Positions 24,315-34,520 of a stretch of 64,000 nt of DNA are shown here, piece by piece. The DNA is from Laguncularia racemosa. Taxonomy: Eukaryota > Streptophyta > Magnoliopsida > Myrtales > Combretaceae. The stretch covers positions 1,488,001-1,552,000 of the forward strand of contig JBBMOL010000101.1 in the NCBI GenBank assembly GCA_037954665.1, given 5' to 3'. How positions within the stretch are numbered: position 1 is the stretch's first letter; each line of letters starts with the position of its first letter. The notes below the pieces were generated by a model, which saw only the letters and a program-made list of their open reading frames with translations, made no database searches and was not told where the DNA came from. The position numbers were made by a program, and so were the translations under genes.

Positions 24315-26360
24315 TTATAATATCAGTGATGAAGTATGAGAATCACTATCGTCCATGTCAAGCACATAAAAATCAGCAGGAAAAACCAACCCATTGACTT
24401 GAACTAAAACATCCTCTAGAACTCCCTCGGGATAAACATTGGACCTATCAGCAAGTTGAACAATAATACCCGTTTCCTTTAAAGGACCAACATTTAAACG
24501 TTGATAAACAGACAATGGCATGACATTGATAGAAGCTCCTAGATCACACATGGCTTTAGCGATTCCAAGATTACCTATTTTGCAAGGAATAGTAAACATA
24601 CCTGGATCCTCGCATTTAGGAGGGAGCTTCTTCTGAATAATGGCGGAAACATTTTCACTCACACTAATCTTTTCATTTCCTTTCAGCTTCCTTTTGTTAG
24701 TGCACAAGTCCTTGAGGAATCTAACATAGCGCGGTATTTGCTTAATTGCATCAAGTAAAGGAATATTTACCTCGACTTTACAAAACGTTTCCAGAATCTC
24801 TTTTTCTTCCGCTTCCTTCTTGGATTTCGCTAATCTGGAGGGGAAAGGAGGTGGTATCAATGTGACCTTCGATGGCTCATCTAGAGACTTGCTAATCTGG
24901 TCGCCCTGCTGGCTCGGAGTCGAAGTCTCTTTCTTGGTCTCTTCCTCAAGATTAGACGAATGTCCTTTCTTATTTGATCCCTGCAATTCTGTTCCACTTC
25001 TCAAGGTAATTGCATTAACGCTTTGCTTCGGGTTTGTAATAGTTTGAGAAGGTAACTTACCTTGAGTTTCTAACCTGTTTACGACTAAAGCAAGTTGGCT
25101 TACCTGATTCTCCAAGTTTTGAATGCTTTGCTTTGTTTCCTCCTGAAATTGTTTGGTATTCACAGCTAGAGACTTAACAATATCCTCAAGGGGCATACCT
25201 GAAGTGGAAGGAGCTTGGGGTACGTGGTGTGATGGCTTTGGCTGGAATTGTTGGACATGTTGAGGGTTATTGCCATATCGGAAGTTAGGATGATCCCTCC
25301 ATCCAGGATTGTAAGTATTCGAATAGGGGTCATACTTCCTTTGCGGTTTTCCTGGAAATCCGCCTACAGCATTGGCGTGTTCATGATTGTCATCTTGCAA
25401 TGTGGGGCACATGTCGGTCGGATGATTAGGAGCAGCGCAAATTCCACAAGCCTTCACCTGCTGCGTTTTTCCAAGAGCTAGCTGCTGCACAAGGGAGGTA
25501 AGATTAGAAATTTGATGTTCAAGGTTAGACACACTTACCTCATTTACCTTCCTTGAAGACGTATCGTGCCTATACCCAAATTGTTGTGAATTAGCAGCCA
25601 TAATGGAGATCAATTCCCTAGCTTGACCAGGAGTTTTGTTTACTATGGCGCCTCCACTTGCAACATCCATCATCTTTCTTTCCATCGGAAGTAGGCCTTC
25701 GTAGAGATATTGGATGAGGAGTTGTTCGGATATCCCATGTTGTGGGCAGCTTGCACACAATTGCTTGAACCTCTCCCAATACTCATGAAGAGTCTCGGTG
25801 TCCCTTTGTTTTATACCACAAATTTCTCTTCTTATACCAGCGGCTCTGGATGCGAGGAAGAATTTATCCAAGAAGAGTCTCACCATATCAGTCCATGTGG
25901 TTATAGAACCTGGAGGCAAATAAAACAACCAATCTTTAGCTTTAGTACTTAGAGAAAATGGAAAAGCGCGTAGCTTGACTTGATCGTCGGTTATTCCTTG
26001 CGGCCTCATACTAGAACACACTATATGGAACTCTTTCAAATGCTTATGAGGATCTTCATTCTCAAGACCATAAAATGTAGGTAGTAGATGTATCAACCCA
26101 GATTTCAATTCGAATTCTACGGCTAGTTCGGGGTAGTGAATACAAAGTGGTTGTTGATTCACATCCGGCGCAGCCAACTCCCTTAAGGTTCTCTCGAGAT
26201 TTGCCATGTCTTCCTCTTTTTCAAAATCAAAGGATGAATCTGACAAGTCCGATACTAAGTTCGGTCCGGGGGATGATCTAGCTTCTTGTCGCAACCTCTT
26301 TAGAGTCTTCTCAATCTCCGGATTATAAGTTAGTTCACCTGTCTGAGAAGAACGAGTCAT
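24315..26360 (-). CDS. Gypsy gag-protease polyprotein (681 codons, no pol)
   Basis: This is the longest frame in the window and belongs to the young element. The ATG at 26360 gives MTRSSQTGELTYNPEIEKTL. An upstream in-frame extension into the LTR lacks an ATG. The gag domain spans roughly residues 80-260 (KAKDWLFYLPPGSI, FKQLCASCPQHG). A CX2CX4HX4C zinc knuckle (CGICAAPNHPTDMC) lies at 305-318, followed by a Gln/Pro-rich linker. The protease loop CDLGASINVMPL is near 605-616; DLGA is usual in Athila-like elements. The frame stops at TAA after SSLIL, directly before GRPFL. Family members normally read through this point as LLLGRPFL, so the stop looks like a recent in-frame insertion or substitution. 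The protein could still assemble particles but cannot copy itself. Confidence 0.85.
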   Translation of the reverse strand: MTRSSQTGELTYNPEIEKTLKRLRQEARSSPGPNLVSDLSDSSFDFEKEEDMANLERTLRELAAPDVNQQPLCIHYPELAVEFELKSGLIHLLPTFYGLENEDPHKHLKEFHIVCSSMRPQGITDDQVKLRAFPFSLSTKAKDWLFYLPPGSITTWTDMVRLFLDKFFLASRAAGIRREICGIKQRDTETLHEYWERFKQLCASCPQHGISEQLLIQYLYEGLLPMERKMMDVASGGAIVNKTPGQARELISIMAANSQQFGYRHDTSSRKVNEVSVSNLEHQISNLTSLVQQLALGKTQQVKACGICAAPNHPTDMCPTLQDDNHEHANAVGGFPGKPQRKYDPYSNTYNPGWRDHPNFRYGNNPQHVQQFQPKPSHHVPQAPSTSGMPLEDIVKSLAVNTKQFQEETKQSIQNLENQVSQLALVVNRLETQGKLPSQTITNPKQSVNAITLRSGTELQGSNKKGHSSNLEEETKKETSTPSQQGDQISKSLDEPSKVTLIPPPFPSRLAKSKKEAEEKEILETFCKVEVNIPLLDAIKQIPRYVRFLKDLCTNKRKLKGNEKISVSENVSAIIQKKLPPKCEDPGMFTIPCKIGNLGIAKAMCDLGASINVMPLSVYQRLNVGPLKETGIIVQLADRSNVYPEGVLEDVLVQVNGLVFPADFYVLDMDDSDSHTSSLIL

Positions 26361-26370
26361 ACAAAAATAG

Positions 26371-27958
26371 AAATAAAACCTACTCCTAGACAATTATATG
26401 ATTTGCATATAGTGGTGAGTAGGGTCGAATCCACAGGGGTTGGTAAAGATATTTCTATTCAAAGAGAACAATAAGAAAAAGGAAAATGGGGGGGTTTTGT
26501 TTGTGAATCAAATAAAGTAAAACAAGGTAAGAAAATCAGATATTGGTAAAAGCCTAGCCAAAGAATCAAGATGGTTTAATTCTAGGAATTGATCATCGAT
26601 GCAAATGTTCTCTATTCTTGTTCTAGATAAATTGGTTATGGTTATTAACAAGCTCTAACAACCTATCTCTCCTTACTTCCTCGATAACCTCGGACAAGCG
26701 CTTTGAATTATTTCTCTTATTGATTAAACAACCCTTAGACAAGCGCTTAGGATTTAATCTATCAATAGCATTAAGATCTAGAGAGACTACCAATTCATGC
26801 CAGTAGATTATAAGATAACCTATTTAAACATGATCACACACCTCCATAACATGAATTCGATCATCTCTTTTATAACCAAACATGTTATTGCGTCACTAAG
26901 ACTAGAACAATCAAACAATTACGGATTTGACGTGCTAGTTGACAATATATTAACTTGCTAATTGAGTAGAAGAGCTCTATTCATACCAATCAACAAAGAT
27001 AATAATGACAAAACGATCAGAAGATATATGAATACCCGAAAGCAAAGAATAGAATAAATACAAGTCAATTAGACCTCACAATTCGTGGAGAATTAAACAT
27101 CTATGACCCTTTGTCTAGAAAAGTAGCTTAGCTACACATGTTCATCAATAAAACGAAAATAAAAGATAGAAACATAATGAACTGTGTTGCTTGCTCTGCC
27201 TCCGCGATGATCCAAGGTTCTTCAAGATCCAAAGATTCAAAAGTTATCCTAACCCTCTAGGGTTGGCTCTATTTATACTATTAGATGGATAGCATGTGAT
27301 CTTTTGCTAGCAAGATACGAAAATATCTTTCCTTTTCCAAGTAGATTTCGAGAAGTGAAGATTCTTCTGCCTGGCACGCCTCAACACACGGCCGTCGATC
27401 AAGCCGTGCCATCCTCTGTGCATATTCTTCAAGTCTTCATCCGCACCCAGTGTGAACCACGGTTAGACACACGGCCAGATTTCAAGTCGTGCCTTCATCT
27501 GTACATAATCTTCAAGTCTTCATCCGTGTCCAGTGTGTACCACGGTTACACCTACGGCTAGATTTCAAGTCGTGCCTTCATCTGGTTGATGTTCCACACT
27601 TTCTTCTCCTTGGTCCTGACTTCCACCACGGCTTCAAGCACGGTTTCCACCACGGCCGTGCCTTAAGCCGTGTCTCTCTCTATTCAAAGTCCTCATTTTT
27701 GCCTTCTTGTCCAGTGTGTAACACGGTTTGAACCTTGGCCGTGCCGCAAACCGTGCTTCCTCCGGTGGTGTAATTCCTTGTCTTGATCCAAGTTGTAGAT
27801 GACTTCTCTAAAATACTTGAATTAGCATCCTTAACTCCATTTAACCTGATTTATCACGATGATAGAATTAAAGTACCATTTTCTTATGATTTCTATAAAA
27901 TCAATAATAATTTAACACAATTTATACTATAAAGATTGAGTATAAAATGGCTCTATCA
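26371..27958 (-). repeat. 5' LTR of the young gypsy element, missing its last ~20 bp
   Basis: It matches the 3' LTR from 27958 down to about 26374, where homology stops. The expected terminal sequence ending CCATCA is replaced by TTTCTATTTTTGT and then the gag ATG. The shared TATTTTTGT at the break suggests a microhomology deletion. Confidence 0.88.
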
Positions 27959-27963
27959 GTTAC
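27959..27963. other. Target-site duplication, right copy (GTTAC)
   Basis: Partner of 21051-21055. Confidence 0.75.
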
Positions 27964-29047
27964 ACCATATCTAATCAAAAAAACAAGATTACAAATAGTG
28001 ACCACAATTCACTCTATTAAACTTCACGTTATCACTTAGCTATCTCTAAACTCATAGCCTCTTTGTAATCTAACTCTTACAAAGTATCAAAATCAATGAG
28101 GAATAAAGATAATGAAATCCTCACTAAGTTTGGTAAAAAATAATAAAATAAAATAAAATGTAACAGAATTTTGTGCAAAGAATACTAAGTATTTTTACAG
28201 AATAAAGTGAGATTTTTTTTTGTCTACTTTTTCTTGAATGCTAAAGGTATTTAACTTTAGATCATACAACAGCTAGAAAAGGATAAGCTAGACGTTGGCG
28301 ATAAGATTTATTTCAGATATTTTTCATTTTCTAGAGATCATAATCTTCAGGTATATCTTCTATTAAAAAAAAAAACTGGAATGTTGATCCATAGTTTGTT
28401 GTAGATCATATCTTTGATGCTTATCTCAAATTCAAAAACATTCCTTCATTAGTTCTATGTTGTTAATGAAGTTTGTATATCTTCAAAAACTGTTGACAAT
28501 ATCTTGATAAAGATTACTTCTGATATGCTTCAATTTGAATTAACTTCATATCCCTTAGAAATAAGAAGATATCTTGTCTGTTATCCTTTTTTAATGTTTT
28601 CTGCTCCTCAAATGCAGCTTTCGATCTTGAAAAATATAAATCTTCATTAGACAAACTTTCCTTTGTCAGATCTGGACCAACTTTAGTTTTAATCTTTAAA
28701 CTGATTATAACTCCAAATCCCCTGGATATATTAACCAACTTTGTGGATCATTTGGAATGTATTACCCAAGTACATTCAACTTTGGAGTTGGGCCTTTAAG
28801 TTGATCAAAACTTCAAGGATAAACTCATTCTACAACATGTTGTTCATTTCTGCAGTTTTTGTTCATATAGCAAGTCTAATCTCTGAGTTACTTTCTAAGT
28901 AAAAACTTAAGAAGAAACTTCTCTTTTGAGAGTGCACTTTAATTAAACAGAATTACTTATATATTATTCAACTGCACGCTTGATAACTTAGTTAGTAATC
29001 TCTTAGCTTTTTGTTATCATCAAAACTATTATTAAGAGAACCTAACA
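27964..29047 (-). repeat. Outer part of the copia 5' LTR
   Basis: On the minus strand it begins TGTTAGGTTCTCTTAATAA and then TTTTGATGATAACAA, a common start of plant copia LTRs. It is separated from its inner part (20790-21055) by the nested gypsy element. The combined LTR is about 1.35 kb. Frames inside it are short and unrelated to known proteins. Confidence 0.7.
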
Positions 29048-29900
29048 ATACTTTGTGCTCAAACTCTACGGGTAGATGACATGATTTACCAAAAACAATT
29101 TTATATGGGGACATGCCTATAAGTGTCTTAAAAGCTATCCTATAAGCTCATAGTGCATCATCAAGTTTTTACGACCAATCTTTTCTAAATGCACTAACAA
29201 TCTTTTTTAAGATACGCTTTAATTCTCAATTTGACACCTCTACTTGACTAGAAGTTTTTGGATAATAAAGAGCAGCAATTTTATGAGTAACTCCATATTT
29301 AGATAAAAGATTTTCAAATTACTTATTATAAAAATGCTTTCCCCTGTCACTAATTATTACTCTAAGCACTCCAAATCTGGTAAAAATATTCTTTTTGAAA
29401 AATTTTACAGTAACTTAAGCATCACTTGTTTGTAAAACAATAGCTTTTACCCATTTTGAAACATAATCCACAGCCACAAGTATTTATTTATTTGAAAAAG
29501 ATAAGGGAAAAGGACCCATGAAATCAATTCCCCCCACATCGAAAAGCTCTATAACCAAAATATTGTTTTGTGGTGGTTCATGTCTCCTAGATATATTTCC
29601 AATTCTCTAGCATTAAGTGCAAGACAAAATAATTTTTCTATAGTCACTGTACAAATTAGGCCAATAAAATCCATAAGATAAAATTTTTGTTGCTATTCAA
29701 GCACATATCGTCAAATTATTTGGTTAACACAACATTTAAACAAGTATGGCTCAACTTAAAAAAAATTAACATCATGTAAAAAAAAATTCTTTTGTTGATA
29801 GTTTATACCATAAGGAATTATTTTGCTAATCAAATAATTTAAAATATTAGCATACTAAGGTAATCCTTGAATATCTATTGCATGTAATTGTTCATCAAGA
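29048..29900 (-). pseudogene. Gypsy integrase remnant
   Basis: The minus strand shows in order an H2C2 region (YWPNLYSDY), GGIDFMGPFP with the first catalytic Asp, ILVAVDYVSKWV, ISDRGKHF with the second Asp, a SSQVEVSN block with the Glu, and GMSPYKIVFGKSCHLPVEF at the left end. These are the marks of Athila/Tat integrases. Stops occur in several places. The C-terminal part is lost at the copia junction. Confidence 0.8.
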
Positions 29901-30189
29901 AATGTCTCATTAATTGGTGGCTCTACGCAATCAATTTCTAAAGGGGGTAAATGATTTGCCTTTAAATTTTCAATACCTTTCCTATCTTTAGTTTCAATAT
30001 CAAATTCTTATAGCAATAAATCCAACGACTTAGCTTAGGTTTAGCATCAGTCATAGCAATGAGATATTTAAAGGCAGCATGAACTGTATATGCTACGACT
30101 TTAGAACCAATTAAATAAGGTCGAAATTTGTCACAAGCAAATATAATAGCTAAAAGTTCTTTTTTAGTTGTGGCATAATTCCTTTAAGC

Positions 30190-31260
30190 TCCATTCAAGG
30201 TTCTACTGGCATAGTATATAACTTGGAATAACTTACCCCTGCCCTAACACAGCTCCTACAACAAAGTCGTTAGCATCACACATGATCTCAAAAGGATGCT
30301 CCCAATCTAGTGCAACTATCATGGGTGCAAAAGTGAGCTTCTCTTTTAACAGATTAAATTCTTGCAAACATGTGTCATTAAAAATAAAAGAAGCATCTTT
30401 TAATAATAAGTTACAAAAAGTTTTAGAAATTTTATAGAAATCCCTAATAAATCTTTTGTAGAAGCCAGCACATCCTAAAAAGCTCCTGACTCCTTTTACT
30501 AAAGTGAGTAGTGACAACTTCTCAATAATCTCTACTTTTACCCTATCAACTTTAATACCTCTCACAAAAATTTTGTAACCCAAAATAATTCCCTCTCTCA
30601 TGAAACGGCATTTTTTTCCAATTAGGAGTTAAATTTGTTTCCTTATATCTCTTAAGTACATATGTAAAATTTTTTAGACATTCATAAAAAGAAGTTCCAA
30701 ATATAGAAAAACCATCCATAAAAATTTCAATAAAAGTTTTAATCATATCTAAAAAAATTGCCATCATGCACTTTTAAAATATAGCAGGTGCATTACATAA
30801 ACTAAACAACATTCTTCTAAAAGCAAAAGTGTCATAAGGGTAAGTAAATGTGGTTTTCTCTTAGTCCTCTAAGGCTATGTGAATTTAATTATAACCAAAG
30901 TACCTATCTAAAAAGCAATAATATTCATATCCTATAAGTCTCTCCAACATTTAGTTTATGAATGGAAGAGGAAAGTGGTTGTTTCAAGTGGCATCATTTA
31001 ATTTCATGTAAACTCTCTAACCCATTACAGTGAGAGTAGGTATCAACTCATTATTATCATTTTTAACCACAGTCATACCACCTTTTTTTGAAACAACTTG
31101 AACAAGACTAACCCATTTACTATCTGAGATAAGATAGATAATACCTATATCAAGTAGTTTGAGCACCTCCTTTTTCACTACCTCTTTTAATGTTAGGTTT
31201 AGTCTCCTCCGTGGTTGTACTATAGGTTTGCATTCATTCTCCATCAAAATTCTATGAGTG
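30190..31260 (-). pseudogene. Gypsy reverse transcriptase and RNase H remnant
   Basis: The RT begins near 31247 (RRRLNLTLKEVVKKEVLKLLD) and continues through WVSLVQVVSKKGG. The catalytic FMDD has decayed to FMDG (frame 30767-30552), and the thumb reads VRSFLGCAGFYKRFIRDF. The RNase H start, FEIMCDANDFVVGAVLGQ, follows (frame 30601-30233). At least four frame breaks are present. The lost second Asp of the RT active site means no activity even if the frames were joined. Confidence 0.85.
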
Positions 31261-31533
31261 TATATCAGAGGGCCGATTCCTTTAATGTTTGCTATTGTTC
31301 ATCCGATTGCTTCCTTATGCTCTCTAAGAACATTCAACAACTATTGCCCCTAATCACCAATAAAAAAAAAAAGAAATAATTATTGGCAGTATATCATCTA
31401 TTCCAAGAAAAGCATATTTTAAACGAGTAGGTAAAGGTTTTAATTCAAGCACCACGGGTTTTGTTACTAATGTCATTGATTTTGTCTCACTAATGCCAAG
31501 TTCTTTGATAAATGTTATAAAATACTTATTATT
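31261..31533 (-). pseudogene. Protease-RT linker remnant of the gypsy element
   Basis: The minus strand reads ELGISETKSMTLVTKPVVLE and then LKPLPTRLKYAFLG, the linker block LKPLPxHLRYAFLG found before RT in Athila-like elements. It is interrupted by an A-run at about 31362-31373 and is separated from the protease by the solo-LTR insertion. Confidence 0.65.
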
Positions 31534-32930
31534 TGTAATATTTACAATAGTCTTTAGTTTAATTTTCTTATATTTTGGATGGATATTATACTTAATTGGC
31601 TTATATTTTAATTGTAGGTCCTAAAAAGTAACTTTGGACAAAAAGAAACAAATTTGCACAAGTTTGATGTGAATCAAAATTAAAATAAACAAGTTACAAA
31701 AGTGGAATGGTCGACATGCCTATTGACACGCTCATGTCAGAGACCATGTCAAGCTTATCAAGAAAGACAAGTTGCAAGACTAAGTACATGATCATGCCAG
31801 AGGCCGGGTAAAAGTACATGCCCATTGACAGGACATGTCGAAGATTGTGTTGAAGCAAAATTGCAATTTTTTGAGGAAATTTATTGTTGAGAGTTACATG
31901 GCGGTTACACAACCGTATTTAAGGCTATATTACATACGAATACCATTTTTTATTTAATCATGGTTGCTAAAGATTACTTTCCTAATTAATAAACAACATT
32001 GCAGATGAAATTTCCTACCTATTGAAGATAACTTTCTTATTTTATAAAGATTCAACTTTTCATTCCATGAAGATATGACTTTCCTTTTCAAGATACATTT
32101 GATCATTATAAAAGGAGTATAGAATGCAAGCTAGAGAGAGAATTTTAGAGTGATAATAGTATAGTGATAGATTTTAGTATTATTATTTTATTAATGTTCT
32201 TATTTATGCACTCTTTTTATATCGTCGCTTTTAAATTTAATATGTTGCTAGCTTAAATTTTCTTTTGTACTCGGGCATGATAAAATCTAGAATGAACATG
32301 TGATTTTTTAGTTTATTATTCAATGAATTGTTTGTTATTCTTATGATCCAATTATGTGTTCTTCATTGATTTCAATTTAATATTGTCGGCGTATTAGTTG
32401 AAGTCTGATTTCTTATATAGAGATTGAGAAATCCTATATTAAAATAGATTTAGCATAATTGAAATGAATTGGATACAATCATAGAGATAGGATAACGTAA
32501 ATCTTCCGAATTAAGGTCAAACTTAATAGTGGAGTTTATAGACCAAATTTAATGTGATTCTAAGAGGTTTAATTAGGAAGAGATTCCAATTAATCAACAT
32601 AGAATTAAGAATTAGTAGACTCAAGGGAGCTGTTAGTTTAATTTAGAAATTCCCACAATCTAAAAATACAATAATAAATTGAATAATAATTAGTTAATTA
32701 CATTAGTAATTTTAAAGGGATTCAATATCCAAGTACACTTTTAATTATTGTTGTTTTCTTTAGTTTACTCATTTGATTTTACTCACTCTACTCTATTTTT
32801 TAGATTAGATAATAAGAAAAGTGGGTAATTACTAGCAATCATAGTCCTTATGGGATCAACACTCAAAATCAATATCTATAATACTATAAAATCAATAAGT
32901 GTACTTGCTTACAAATCTAAAATAATATGA
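31534..32930 (+). mobile_element. Probable solo gypsy LTR inserted in the protease-RT linker
   Basis: About 1.4 kb without coding signal splits the host gypsy frame. On the plus strand it carries a TATA box (ATTATAAAAGGAG, 32115-32127). At its right end it has the layout of Athila-like LTR 3' ends: CTTATGGGATCAACACTC, then GTGTACTTGCTTACA (near 32848-32913). I could not find a matching target-site duplication, so both boundaries are approximate. Confidence 0.4.
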
Positions 32931-33053
32931 TAAACCGATACCATTCCTCATATTATCTACATTTGATTTCAGGCACCTACTCAATACATTCATCTTCTAG
33001 CTTATTGTCATCCCATTCATCAATCTCTTTCAAGATTGATTCCATAGTCTCTA
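32931..33053 (-). pseudogene. Host gypsy protease-linker fragment
   Basis: A short acidic stretch (SILKEIDEWDDNKLEDECIE on the minus strand) is continuous in sense with the protease end at 34116, once the nested LTR element 33054-34110 and one target-site copy are removed. Confidence 0.55.
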
Positions 33054-34110
33054 TGATAGGAATCAAAATCCTACAAGACCTATCATTAGGGCAAGAGTTA
33101 AAGGATTTCAAATCTTGGCGATGAGGGTCCTTTTTGAGCAAATCGACCCCAGAATTATTTGTTTACTAACCTCTTTTCTATTACTCATGTATTATATATT
33201 CCAACAAGCGCACTTATTCGGCTTTACAGGGTTGTGGAAAAACTCACTAAAACTCAACTTATGGGTTATCCATGGACCGACCTAAACCGAAGATGAGTTA
33301 GATCGATGAGTTAATTTGAAGACCCAACATGTTGAGGACTATTTTTATTTATTTTTTATTTTCTTGGAACCATTTATGTTGTAAGTTTTTTAGACATTTT
33401 TATTTGGTTATAATTTGTGTTTTAGGACCTGCCACCCTATAGTGGCATAGTTGTAATTTTTAAAGTGTTTTTACCCTATTTGGAGCAAGTATAAATACTT
33501 GCTAATTAGGGTTTTTGAAACATTATCTTTGACATCAAAATATACATTTTGTGACCATGAGAAATACCCTCTTACAAGCTTCTACTCTTATCAATTTCAA
33601 GTGTGGAATTGTGGCAAGATGGCTTAGGAATCCTTGTGAGTTATATCAAGGACATTTCTAAGTTACATCCAATTATATCTAGTGAGTAATATCTAGTTTG
33701 TGATTGGATTGGTTCTTATTGTTTTGTTACACACAATTAGGGTTCCTTATTCAATATTTGGTTCACGCCATTTTATAGTTGAAAATTAGAATCACTTGTG
33801 TTGTTTATTAGATTGGTTTTTTCTAATTTAGTACACGCCATTTGGAGTTGTTTGTTCCCTATTTGCACGCTATTTTGGAGTATTTTTCATCAACTTATCA
33901 CGCCATATTTGTGGAGTTATCTAGTTGATTTACCAATTGGAATGTGTACATTGTGCTTTGGATTTTAGGCACATCATATTTGGTATCAGAGCAAGTTGTT
34001 CATACAATTAGGGTTCATTTGGAAATTGTTCTTCACGCCATTTTTGGGATTTGCTGAAGTGGTTCTTCAATTGGTTTCATGTGCTTGAATTTGAACATTT
34101 AGGCACATCA
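33054..34110 (+). mobile_element. Collapsed LTR element: full 5' LTR, perfect primer site, residual 3' LTR end
   Basis: The LTR 33054-33976 begins TGATAGGAATCAAAATC and ends GGCACATCA, and is followed by TATT and a perfect initiator-Met primer site (33981-33992). About 100 bp later the sequence again ends in TTAGGCACATCA (34110), a second LTR 3' end. CTCTA flanks both outer ends (33049-33053 and 34111-34115), a perfect target-site duplication. The whole interior and most of the 3' LTR were therefore deleted after insertion. The family is the same as, or close to, that of 41648-45375, whose LTRs share both termini. Confidence 0.85.
33981..33992 (+). other. Perfect tRNA-iMet primer-binding site
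   Basis: TGGTATCAGAGC, complementary to the 3' end of plant initiator tRNA-Met, lies four bases after the LTR end. Confidence 0.85.
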
Positions 34111-34115
34111 CTCTA

Positions 34116-34520
34116 CACCTATCTCCTCCTCCATAAACTCAAATAAAAGTTCATCAACCACATTAATGGTATAACAGGACTTATTATCGTCAAATTGTTT
34201 CATAGCATCATAAACATTAAAAGTAACTTATTCATCCATTACTCTCAAAGTGAACTTATTTTTTCCACATCAATTAATGCCTTACCAATTGCTAGGAATG
34301 GTCTACCAAGTATCATAGAAATCTCCCTATCCTCTTCCATTTCCAAGACTACAAAGTCAATTAGAAATATAAATTTGTCTACTTTCACAAACATGTTCTC
34401 TACAATACTGTTTAGACTGTAGAGTGACATGCGTCTACTTGCATTCTCCAAGTACTAATTTCTTCAAAATAGACAAAGGCATTGAATTAATACTAGAACC
34501 AGAATCAATAAGTACCTTAT
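34116..34520 (-). pseudogene. Gypsy protease remnant of the host element
   Basis: The minus strand opens with LIDSGSSINSMPLSILKKL (near 34515-34460), an intact DSGS active-site loop. A stop after ECK is followed by the ISMILGRPFLAIGKALIDV block (frame 34451-34245) and then VYDAMKQFDDNKSCY. It ends at the target site of the nested LTR element. Confidence 0.75.

Larger units (their letters stand above)
21056..27958 (-). mobile_element. Young Athila-like gypsy element, gag-protease only, lacking a primer-binding site
   Basis: A 6.9-kb element on the minus strand, inserted in the copia LTR, with a 5-bp target-site duplication (one mismatch). Minus-strand order: 5' LTR (27958 to about 26371), gag-protease frame (26360-24315), a short decayed tail of the protease domain, a noncoding stretch, a purine tract (22690-22678) and the 3' LTR (22677-21056). 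RT, RNase H and integrase are absent. The LTRs differ by about 12 substitutions and one 12-bp indel in 1.59 kb, so the insertion is recent. The 5' LTR lacks its last 20 or so bases, and the gag ATG sits 11 bases past the break, so the primer-binding site and leader are deleted. Confidence 0.88.
17937..29047 (-). mobile_element. Ty1/copia element, 3'-truncated and split by a nested gypsy element
   Basis: On the minus strand, from right to left: 5' LTR starting TGTTAGG (29047 down to 27964, continuing 21055 to about 20790), primer-binding site, gag with zinc knuckle, gag-pre-integrase/protease, and an integrase core ending near 17937. Reverse transcriptase, RNase H and the 3' LTR are absent. 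The gypsy element 21056-27958 interrupts the LTR and the gap closes cleanly when it is removed. Many stops and frameshifts show the copia is dead. Its left break lies 228 bp from the dehydratase ATG. Its right end is set in a gypsy integrase with ATACT as the flanking pentamer, but the partner duplication is lost with the missing end. Confidence 0.8.

Noticed and set aside
33981..33992. tRNA gene fragment
   Set aside because: The 12 bases match a tRNA 3' end only as a primer-binding site, and no cloverleaf sequence surrounds them.
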